This document shows, piece by piece, positions 1-4,853 of a stretch of 6,272 nt of DNA. The notes beneath the pieces are model-generated. The model saw only the letters and a program-made list of their open reading frames with translations. It did not search any database and was not told the origin of the DNA. Positions within the stretch are counted from its first letter, which is position 1. The number at the start of each line of letters is the position of its first letter. The translations under genes and the position numbers were made by a program. The stretch comes from Candidatus Methanomethylicia archaeon (lineage in GTDB: Archaea; Thermoproteota; Methanomethylicia; Methanomethylicales; Methanomethylicaceae): the NCBI GenBank assembly GCA_024464205.1, contig JANHAI010000066.1, forward strand, positions 1 through 6,272, read 5' to 3'.

Positions 1-89
1 TCCGCCCAGCGCTTTGCGCCGTCCTCATCGCCATCAACTACGCATTTACTAAGGTTTTGTAGGATTTCATTTTTTTCTGGAATATCCAT
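1..89 (-). CDS. Corrinoid (B12-binding) methyltransferase protein, N-terminal part only
   Basis: This reading frame starts at ATG (89-87) and leaves the window at base 1, so only the first 29 residues are visible. They read MDIPEKNEILQNLSKCVVDG followed by DEDGAKRWA. This pattern (short lead, EILQxLxxxVVxGDExxAK) is typical of the helical N-terminal cap domain of corrinoid proteins of the MtbC/MtmC/MtaC/MtvA kind, which carry the cobalamin cofactor that shuttles methyl groups between two methyltransferases. The DxHxxG cobalamin-binding motif would lie further on and cannot be seen. The start is well supported: a GAGGAG Shine-Dalgarno sequence sits 4 nt upstream and overlaps the stop codon of the preceding methyltransferase gene, so the two are almost certainly one operon and translationally linked. 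The family call rests on the N-terminus and on the neighbour; the substrate is unknown. Confidence 0.8.
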   Translation of the reverse strand, partial: MDIPEKNEILQNLSKCVVDGDEDGAKRWA

Positions 90-93
90 CACA

Positions 94-99
94 CTCCTC
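94..99 (-). promoter_or_regulatory. Ribosome binding site of the corrinoid protein
   Basis: On the minus strand GAGGAG lies 4 nt before the ATG at 89. It overlaps the TGA stop (100-98) of the upstream methyltransferase gene, which suggests coupled translation of the two operon members. Confidence 0.7.
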
Positions 100-1141
100 A
101 ATATACACCATATTTCTGTGCAGCAGACACCATTGCGGCAATATTCTCGGGAGGAACTGCAGCTGGTACGATGCATCCTGGAGCTAGGACGAACCCTCCT
201 CCAGCCATAGCTTTTTCGATCGCCACTCTGCTTTCCTCTTCAACTTCCTTTGGCGTCTTTGAGAGCAGGGTAACACCTGGACTGACATTCCCCATTAGGC
301 AGACTTTGCCACCCACAAGCGACTTTGCTCTAGCGAGGTCGACCTTCTCGTCTACGCTTATTGCGTCGCAGCCTGTGCTCGCCATTGCTTCCAGCCTGTC
401 ATTTACGTTGCCACAGATGTGCAAGAATACCTTGGTGCCCATTCTCTTGTAAGACTTGATTTGTCTCGTCAGGAAGGGCAATACGAACTCCTCGAAGGCT
501 TTTTTCGAGATCATGTCGCCTGAAGACGTAGGATCGGATACCCAAATAAGGTCAGCGCCGGCCTCTACCACTGCCTCGCCATAAACGATGCAGCTGTCGG
601 TGGCTATATCAAGAAGCTCCTTGATCTGTTCAGGGTTCTTCTTCATGTCCAAGAGGGCGCGCTCTGTCCCGCGCATCATGCATGTGTGGCGCCAACAAGC
701 CTGGACGTACCCCATGACTGGGATTACGCCGCCGACGGCCTCTTTGAGCCTTCTGGTTCCTTCCAGTATTATTGGGAGGCGCCCGTCCTTTCTTGGATGA
801 GGTACCCTAAGTTTTGGCAGGTCTGTTGCAAAATCACGTACCGCAGGAACATCTACAGAGGGAGGCGAATCCAAAGGTATCTTCAATTTGCTGCCCATTG
901 CCTCCGACTCGGCATGGACTGCAAGTAGATCCAAGACCATGTCATATCCGAATTTGCGGATGGAATAGAGCTGCGAGTAAACGTACTTCTCCGTGTTTGT
1001 CATTACTTCTGAAAATTTGTATCCTGCTTGCCTTACGCACCATTCTCTCACGAATGGAGTGACGGGAACTCTGTCCGGCTTTCTCCGCTCAAAAGCCGCC
1101 ATCAGTCTTTCATAGGGCGTCATCTCTGGTTTCTGAGACAT
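98..1141 (-). CDS. Zinc-dependent cobalamin methyltransferase, UroD/MtaA/CmuA family
   Basis: A 347-residue protein of the uroporphyrinogen decarboxylase-like TIM-barrel superfamily, in the branch that transfers methyl groups to or from a corrinoid protein rather than decarboxylating porphyrins. The N-terminus MTPYERLMAAFERRKPDRVPV is the usual family opening. The zinc-site pattern is complete: HxC in LHICGNV (about His241 and Cys243) and a distal cysteine in LAPGC (about Cys323), as in MtaA/MtbA methyl-corrinoid:coenzyme M methyltransferases. Length is normal for the family. I chose ATG at 1141 because GGGGG lies 5 nt before it; a frame-open TTG at 1189 would add 16 residues over the likely promoter. 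The next gene, 8 nt away, encodes a corrinoid protein. The protein could be the second-step enzyme (methyl-cobalamin to coenzyme M) or a first-step methyltransferase acting on a methylated substrate such as a methoxy compound; the sequence alone does not decide. Confidence 0.88.
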   Translation of the reverse strand: MSQKPEMTPYERLMAAFERRKPDRVPVTPFVREWCVRQAGYKFSEVMTNTEKYVYSQLYSIRKFGYDMVLDLLAVHAESEAMGSKLKIPLDSPPSVDVPAVRDFATDLPKLRVPHPRKDGRLPIILEGTRRLKEAVGGVIPVMGYVQACWRHTCMMRGTERALLDMKKNPEQIKELLDIATDSCIVYGEAVVEAGADLIWVSDPTSSGDMISKKAFEEFVLPFLTRQIKSYKRMGTKVFLHICGNVNDRLEAMASTGCDAISVDEKVDLARAKSLVGGKVCLMGNVSPGVTLLSKTPKEVEEESRVAIEKAMAGGGFVLAPGCIVPAAVPPENIAAMVSAAQKYGVY

Positions 1142-1146
1142 GTATA

Positions 1147-1151
1147 CCCCC
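1147..1151 (-). promoter_or_regulatory. Ribosome binding site of the UroD-like methyltransferase
   Basis: On the minus strand GGGGG sits 5 nt before the ATG at 1141. This decides the start in favour of 1141 over the upstream TTG at 1189, which has no such site. Confidence 0.55.
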
Positions 1152-1172
1152 GGAATATTATCTTTTGATGAC

Positions 1173-1190
1173 TTTTTAAATGTTTCCAAG
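1173..1190 (-). promoter_or_regulatory. Candidate archaeal box A/BRE for the methyltransferase operon
   Basis: On the minus strand the sequence GGAAACATTTAAAAA combines a purine-rich BRE-like element with a TATA-like element centred near 1178. The expected start of transcription, about 26 nt on, would fall near 1152, giving a leader of about 11 nt that just contains the Shine-Dalgarno sequence. This is by eye only; other AT-rich stretches in the region (for example GGTATATTAT near 1243-1252 on this strand) are alternatives. Confidence 0.35.
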
Positions 1191-1306
1191 CTTAATTATT
1201 TTCAAAAGTGTACAAATGAAGAGTTTATTCAGCATTTATTGAGATAATATACCTTTTTTCCTTAAATTATTTATTATGATCTGCACCCCTTTTTGTTGAA
1301 TGGAGA

Positions 1307-1320
1307 CAAAGACTTTTATG
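1307..1320 (+). promoter_or_regulatory. Candidate box A/BRE for ilvE
   Basis: ACAAAGACTTTTATG reads as a BRE-like purine stretch followed by a TATA-like CTTTTATG centred near 1316. Transcription would start about 26 nt later, near 1342, leaving a leader of about 19 nt with the Shine-Dalgarno site at 1349-1355. The same spacing is seen at the DUF47-type gene in this window, which supports the reading. Confidence 0.4.
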
Positions 1321-1348
1321 CGGATTGCTCGATATTATGAGAGATACC

Positions 1349-1356
1349 AGGGGGAT
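1349..1356 (+). promoter_or_regulatory. Ribosome binding site deciding the TTG start of ilvE
   Basis: AGGGGGAT ends 4 nt before TTG at 1361. The open frame reaches back to 1325 and contains an ATG at 1337, but only the TTG is correctly spaced from a purine-rich site, and it also gives the family's usual N-terminus. Confidence 0.6.
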
Positions 1357-1360
1357 ATCA

Positions 1361-2242
1361 TTGGCTGAACAGATGATATATATTGATGGGAAGCTTCTGC
1401 CTAAATCAGAGGCGCATGTTTCGGTCTTCGATCATGGCTTCCTTTATGGCGACGGCGTATTTGAGGGCATAAGGGCCTACAACAGCGTGATTTTCAAACT
1501 TGATGAGCACCTTGAGAGGCTCTATGCATCAGCTAAAACCCTGATGCTTGAGGTGCCCCTCACGAGAGATCAGATGAGGGAGGCCATCATAAGTACTCTG
1601 AAGGCGAATGGCCTGAGGGATGCTTACATCAGGCTGATAGTGACGAGAGGAGTCGGAGACCTGGGTCTCGACCCCCGCAAATGCCCCAAATCGAGCGTCA
1701 TAATAATAGCTGGGACCATATCCTTGATGGCAAAAGAGACGGTGGAGAGGGGAATAAAGACCCTGATCACTTGGGTCAGGAGAGACCCTATTGACGGCAC
1801 TTCACACGAAGTAAAATCGATGAACTATCTAAACAGCATACTCGCGAAAATCGAGGCGAATAACTTTGGCGTTGACGAAGCGATATTCTTGAACCACCAG
1901 GGATATGTCTGCGAAGGGACTGCCGAGAACGTCTTCATCGTTAAGCGAGGCAGGTTGATCACGCCACCAACATACACTGGTGCTTTGGCAGGGATAACGC
2001 AGCAAGCCGTGATTGAGGTGGCGAGCAGAGCGGGAATTCCAGTGGAGGTCAGGCCCATGTCAGCGTCCGAGGTTTTCAACGCGGACGAGGTGTTCTTCAC
2101 TGGTACGGCAGCAGAGATAATACCTGTCACGATGGTGAATGGAAGGACGATAGGTGATGGCAAACCCGGCAAAACGACGCTAAAGTTGAGGGGCATGTTC
2201 ATGGAATATGCATTAGATCCCTCCAACGGGACCAGATACTGA
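1361..2242 (+). CDS. ilvE: Branched-chain amino acid aminotransferase (class IV)
   Basis: A 293-residue fold-type IV PLP enzyme that interconverts branched-chain amino acids and their 2-oxo acids with 2-oxoglutarate/glutamate: the last step of leucine, isoleucine and valine synthesis, in the cytoplasm. The N-terminal block SVFDHGFLYGDGVFEGIRAY (about residues 21-40) is the hallmark of this subfamily. The PLP lysine is in SHEVKSMNYLNS (about Lys152), followed by CEGTAENVF (about 184-192) with the conserved glutamate, and TGTAAEIIPV near the C-terminus, which helps hold the cofactor phosphate. Length is normal. TTG at 1361 is chosen for its Shine-Dalgarno site; the alternatives are ATG at 1373 (shorter) or TTG at 1325 (longer). 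It stands alone, divergent from the methyltransferase operon and convergent with endA 10 nt away. D-amino acid transaminase or aminodeoxychorismate lyase are related families but fit the N-terminal block less well. Confidence 0.93.
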   Translation: MAEQMIYIDGKLLPKSEAHVSVFDHGFLYGDGVFEGIRAYNSVIFKLDEHLERLYASAKTLMLEVPLTRDQMREAIISTLKANGLRDAYIRLIVTRGVGDLGLDPRKCPKSSVIIIAGTISLMAKETVERGIKTLITWVRRDPIDGTSHEVKSMNYLNSILAKIEANNFGVDEAIFLNHQGYVCEGTAENVFIVKRGRLITPPTYTGALAGITQQAVIEVASRAGIPVEVRPMSASEVFNADEVFFTGTAAEIIPVTMVNGRTIGDGKPGKTTLKLRGMFMEYALDPSNGTRY

Positions 2243-2252
2243 ACTAAACGAG

Positions 2253-2810
2253 CTAAGCTTTCCACCACATGAACATGTAATAAATTACCTTTTTTTCAGA
2301 TTCATCAAACGTAGCCAGTACGAATTTTTTCCTGACCGTATGGGACAGGCGACCGGCCCTCACAATCTCGATAGGGTCAACCTCTGCAGAATTTGGAACA
2401 ACGTGTATTATAAAAGGGGCATGGTCGATGCCTGGACCATACTGATAAACAGCAAAATCAGCACCAAATTTCATTGCAGGACGGACGATGTAGCCTTTTC
2501 CCCTCAAGTCCTTATAGACCAAATACAATTCATTGAAAAGCCTGAAAGATTCTCTTGCCACATCAAGGAAGGCCGGCCTATCCAACTCGTTGCCATCTTG
2601 CTTTATCTTGAGCCTCCCCAAGTCCAAGAGATAGAGTGCTTCGAAGAGGGAGAGTTCAAGATAAGCATCGATCTCTTTAGAATCCTTCGGCTTGTGGACG
2701 TTTACTGGTTTGCCATAGAAGCCCGACTGATAGAGCGTGGCGCCTTTTTGCTTCGAGAGCACTAGCACCCTTGAGCCCACAAGAATGGCTTCTATTAAGA
2801 TTTGCTCCAT
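2253..2810 (-). CDS. endA: tRNA-splicing endonuclease, crenarchaeal-type catalytic subunit
   Basis: A 185-residue EndA that cuts introns out of precursor tRNAs (and rRNAs) at bulge-helix-bulge structures. The catalytic triad is intact: Tyr122 in GADFAVYQYG, His130 in GIDHAPF and Lys161 in LSHTVRKK. The N-terminal domain opens with ILVGSRVLVL and has SGFYGKP followed by VNVHKPKDSKEID before LELSLFEALYL. This stretch is about ten residues longer than I recall for euryarchaeal EndA. It matches the crenarchaeal form, whose extra loop is linked to wider substrate range and to an (alpha-beta)2 enzyme with a separate structural subunit. The end YYMFMWWKA also resembles the crenarchaeal form. The ATG at 2810 is chosen because it aligns with known family N-termini; the frame extends to an ATG at 2867 through promoter-like AT-rich sequence. 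No tRNA gene or second subunit is visible nearby. Confidence 0.93.
   Translation of the reverse strand: MEQILIEAILVGSRVLVLSKQKGATLYQSGFYGKPVNVHKPKDSKEIDAYLELSLFEALYLLDLGRLKIKQDGNELDRPAFLDVARESFRLFNELYLVYKDLRGKGYIVRPAMKFGADFAVYQYGPGIDHAPFIIHVVPNSAEVDPIEIVRAGRLSHTVRKKFVLATFDESEKKVIYYMFMWWKA
2290..2296 (+). terminator. Oligo-T tract, candidate terminator of ilvE
   Basis: Seven consecutive T residues lie about 48 nt after the ilvE stop, inside the 3' part of the convergent endA gene. Archaeal RNA polymerase commonly stops at runs of five or more T without a hairpin. No better candidate exists in the 10-nt gap between the two genes. Confidence 0.35.
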
Positions 2811-2823
2811 CAGAAAGCCCCAA

Positions 2824-2848
2824 ATTATAAAAGGTGACTTTTTATTAA
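2824..2848 (-). promoter_or_regulatory. Candidate promoter region of endA
   Basis: On the minus strand two TATA-like elements occur before the ATG at 2810: TTAATAAA (about 2841-2848) and TTTTATAA (about 2826-2833). The first would start transcription some 8 nt before the ATG. The second is the better match to box A but sits too close unless translation begins further in. I cannot choose between them. Confidence 0.3.
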
Positions 2849-2899
2849 GAAAATAAAAACTGCCCATATTGAAAAGCTTATTGGAACGTGTGAGATGAC

Positions 2900-3934
2900 T
2901 TGAGCTCCAGATACCCCATTAACCTAACGAACCTCATGCTGGCATTAGGGGCAGTTATTTTTGTACTATACCTATACTTCGTCGGCTTTTGGCAGATCGT
3001 GGATGTCATAGCCTCACTCGATTGGAGGCTTGCAACAGCTGCTGTCTTAATCGATCTGGTTTGCATAGGCCTTTTCGCACTGAGCTGGCAATTTTTATTG
3101 GATAAGCCTGGCTTGGATTTCAAGAATTGCGTGAAGATCGTCCTCGTGAGCATATTTGGCGACTTGATGATACCGACAGCTTCGATCTCCGGTGAGCTGC
3201 TTAGGATCAATTTGACCATGAAAAAGGCAAACCTCAATGCGGGCCAGGTCACAGCAAGCGTGCTTTTGCATAGGTTGCTGCTTGGGATCACATTTGGCGG
3301 GGTTTTGGGGTTCAGCCTAATATTGCTTATCGCAACGCAGTCGATGCAGATCTCAGCGCTCTACCTCTTTGTAGCGATCGGTGGCGTTGACATTGGCCTT
3401 GGCGTTTTGGGGGCTTTTGCTATAAACAACGTCAAGCGCTTCAAGGGCATATTGAGGGGTTTTGTTTTCCGGACTGCAGGTTTCGTGAGGATCTTTAGGC
3501 GTTCTTATGAGCCTGAGAAGATGTACGGGAGGCTGGAGGCTGGGTTCGATTCTTTCCATGGCGCAATTATTGGTATTAGTAGAGTACGGCTGATGGGCTC
3601 ATCAACTATATTGACCCTGAGATGGTTTATAATCGCCCTTATTCCATACCTCATGTTCTATTCCCTTAATTACGAAGTGTCATACTGGCTCGTGCTGACG
3701 GTTTCAATATTTGTGAGCATGATTCAGATGGTACCCATAGGAATACCGGGCTTGATGGGCGTCATGGAAGTTTCTATGACCGCCTTCTTCCTCAGCTTCG
3801 GCATCCCAGCAAATATCGCCGCTTCTGCGACGATCCTAACGAGGCTTGTACTTTTTTGGTTCGAGCTTATCCTCAGCGCCTTGGTGGCGTCGTACCAAGG
3901 CGTCAGCTCACTAATGAGGAATGGAAAAAGATGA
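2900..3934 (+). CDS. UPF0104/LPG-synthase-TM family multi-pass membrane protein, probable flippase
   Basis: A 344-residue integral membrane protein with about eight hydrophobic segments: roughly residues 11-30, 40-62, 73-93, 118-145, 150-172, 232-256, 262-284 and 290-330 (the last probably two). Two family motifs are visible: SGELLRINLTMKKANL followed by ASVLLHRLL, and GIPGLMGVMEVSMTAFF followed by ATILTRLVLFW. Both are typical of the lysylphosphatidylglycerol synthase transmembrane region (TIGR00374/UPF0104). No C-terminal aminoacyl-transfer domain is present, so this is the stand-alone form. Archaeal members are often annotated as flippase-like, sometimes beside glycosyltransferases, but no such partner is seen here and the substrate is unknown. 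The TTG at 2900 follows GTGAGATGAC, a modest Shine-Dalgarno match; the next in-frame ATG at 2936 has none and would cut into the first membrane segment. It converges on the DUF47-type gene with a 27-nt gap. Confidence 0.82.
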   Translation: MSSRYPINLTNLMLALGAVIFVLYLYFVGFWQIVDVIASLDWRLATAAVLIDLVCIGLFALSWQFLLDKPGLDFKNCVKIVLVSIFGDLMIPTASISGELLRINLTMKKANLNAGQVTASVLLHRLLLGITFGGVLGFSLILLIATQSMQISALYLFVAIGGVDIGLGVLGAFAINNVKRFKGILRGFVFRTAGFVRIFRRSYEPEKMYGRLEAGFDSFHGAIIGISRVRLMGSSTILTLRWFIIALIPYLMFYSLNYEVSYWLVLTVSIFVSMIQMVPIGIPGLMGVMEVSMTAFFLSFGIPANIAASATILTRLVLFWFELILSALVASYQGVSSLMRNGKR

Positions 3935-3946
3935 AGGCGACAAAAA
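3925..3946 (-). terminator. Paired T-tracts, candidate terminator of the DUF47 gene
   Basis: Read on the minus strand, two T5 tracts (3946-3942 and 3929-3925) follow the stop at 3962 by about 16 and 33 nt, the second inside the convergent membrane-protein gene. Tandem short T-tracts fit archaeal termination; no hairpin is evident. Confidence 0.3.
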
Positions 3947-3961
3947 GTGAAAGCAGCCCTA

Positions 3962-4636
3962 TTAAACCCGATGCAAGGCCAATACCCTTACGTCGTTTGA
4001 TGCATCTTCCATAATATCAGTCATGTACTCCAATAGCGACAGCAGATCTCTGAAGACCAAGAGCCGCTCGTACTGCTTGACCTCCATGAGGACCATGAAG
4101 TCCAGATCCTGGTATGTTATGTCGACCACCGCTTCGGCTGCATGGACTTCAACAACGAGCTGGATGGCCCTCTTGGGGTTGAGGAGTAGCGAGATTACAG
4201 CGTCCCTCAGCTTCTCAAAAGTCGTTAGCACCTCTGAGCTCATCTGCCTCATTTTCTGAGCTATTGATCCGTCCGGGATCCATTGATTTTCGGCCAACCT
4301 GTCCAAGAGGCGCGCAGTGGACTGTGCAAGTTCTGCGATTTCGTCGACATTTACTGTGAGTCTGAGGAAATCCTCCCTGTAGAGCATGCCAGGCGCGGCC
4401 TTGGTCAACTGATCGATCAGCTCCATCTTCAGGAGGTCAGCTTCTTCCTCGAGACGAGAGATGCGCTCATATTTGCCCTTTAGATTCTTGGTGTTCCCTG
4501 ACAAGTAATCGTCAAAAGAGATGACGAGTTCCCTAACAGCATCCTGCACTTTCCTCACGTGATCTGAGAGGAGGTCCATTGATTTTCTGTAAGCCTTATT
4601 CTCAATCTCGCTTGTTTCGTCTCTTGCCAGATCCAC
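3962..4636 (-). CDS. DUF47/PhoU-like phosphate-linked regulator
   Basis: A 224-residue, almost wholly helical protein of the DUF47 (TIGR00153) family, distant relatives of PhoU. Members are three-helix-bundle repeats that bind metal clusters and usually accompany the low-affinity phosphate permease Pit, where they are thought to control transport. Visible signs are two acidic helix motifs in the right places, EEEADLLK near residue 63 and MEDASNDVRVLAL near the C-terminus, together with the heptad-like helices between them and the family's usual length. The GTG start at 4636 is supported by GAGGGTG 7 nt upstream and by a strong box A 40 nt further up. No Pit gene is adjacent; the convergent neighbour is an unrelated membrane protein. 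Whether it pairs with that protein or with a transporter elsewhere is not shown by the sequence. Confidence 0.85.
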   Translation of the reverse strand: MDLARDETSEIENKAYRKSMDLLSDHVRKVQDAVRELVISFDDYLSGNTKNLKGKYERISRLEEEADLLKMELIDQLTKAAPGMLYREDFLRLTVNVDEIAELAQSTARLLDRLAENQWIPDGSIAQKMRQMSSEVLTTFEKLRDAVISLLLNPKRAIQLVVEVHAAEAVVDITYQDLDFMVLMEVKQYERLLVFRDLLSLLEYMTDIMEDASNDVRVLALHRV

Positions 4637-4643
4637 TTTTTTG

Positions 4644-4650
4644 CACCCTC
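4644..4650 (-). promoter_or_regulatory. Ribosome binding site for the GTG start of the DUF47 gene
   Basis: On the minus strand GAGGGTG lies 7 nt before GTG at 4636. It is close to the archaeal GGAGGTGA consensus and fixes this non-ATG start. Confidence 0.65.
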
Positions 4651-4677
4651 AAAACTCGCGCTTAAAAGAACAGAGGT

Positions 4678-4693
4678 CTTTTATAAAGATTTG
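4678..4693 (-). promoter_or_regulatory. Strong box A/BRE promoter of the DUF47 gene
   Basis: On the minus strand CCAAATCTTTATAAAAG contains a BRE-like CCAAAT followed by a near-consensus archaeal TATA element centred near 4683. Transcription should begin near 4657, giving a leader of about 20 nt that holds the GAGGGTG site. This is the clearest promoter in the window. Confidence 0.6.
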
Positions 4694-4783
4694 GCAATCA
4701 TGAACAGTCATACATTGAAAGCATAGTTTCATGGATTCTGCTGCAGATCACATTTATGGCAAGCATATTTTCAAAACTCTTAT

Positions 4784-4797
4784 CAGTACCCCTACTG
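4784..4797. repeat. Short perfect inverted repeat upstream of trxB
   Basis: CAGTA-CCCC-TACTG is a 5-bp-arm dyad with a 4-nt spacer, about 20 nt upstream of the candidate trxB box A. It could be an operator half-site pair, but a dyad this short is also expected by chance in a region of this length. Confidence 0.3.
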
Positions 4798-4804
4798 CTT
4801 TTGA

Positions 4805-4817
4805 AAACAATTTAAGC
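4805..4817 (+). promoter_or_regulatory. Candidate box A of trxB
   Basis: AAACAATTTAAGC has a BRE-like AAACA followed by a TATA-like TTTAAG centred near 4813. Transcription would begin near 4838, so ATG 4839 would be nearly leaderless while ATG 4854 would have a short leader holding GGTGG. Identified by eye only. Confidence 0.35.
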
Positions 4818-4840
4818 GAGTAGGCGATAGAGAAATCGAT

Positions 4841-4845
4841 GGTGG
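4841..4845 (+). promoter_or_regulatory. Possible ribosome binding site favouring ATG 4854 of trxB
   Basis: GGTGG lies 8 nt before ATG 4854 and overlaps the alternative ATG at 4839, which has no purine-rich site of its own at a fitting distance. The match is only partial. Confidence 0.4.
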
Positions 4846-4853
4846 CACTAAAG

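Larger units (their letters stand above)
1142..1360. other. Divergent intergenic region between the methyltransferase operon and ilvE
   Basis: An AT-rich stretch of 219 nt without a gene. It holds promoter candidates for both directions and a tandem near-repeat, TTTATTCAG (1224-1232) and TTTATTGAG (1235-1243), with an 11-bp period. No riboswitch-like or RNA-gene structure was recognised. Confidence 0.6.
4637..4853. other. Divergent intergenic region between the DUF47 gene and trxB
   Basis: A 217-nt stretch without a convincing gene. It contains the strong DUF47 promoter (near 4683), a TCAT direct repeat just upstream of it (4698-4701 and 4708-4711, 10 bp apart), the CAGTA/TACTG dyad and the trxB promoter candidate. 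Small open frames on the minus strand entering here from trxB are shadows. Confidence 0.6.

Noticed and set aside
171..1062. Several open frames on the plus strand opposite the methyltransferase gene
   Set aside because: They are shadows of a clear gene: composition is serine/proline/leucine-rich without any domain pattern, and they lack start signals.
1142..1189. N-terminal extension of the UroD-like methyltransferase to a TTG at 1189
   Set aside because: The extra 16 residues do not resemble the family, cross a likely promoter element and have no ribosome binding site; ATG 1141 has GGGGG at 5 nt.
1825..2268. Minus-strand frame opposite the ilvE 3' half and plus-strand frame 2340-2765 opposite endA
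   Set aside because: Both lie wholly or almost wholly inside well-supported genes on the other strand and show no recognisable motifs.
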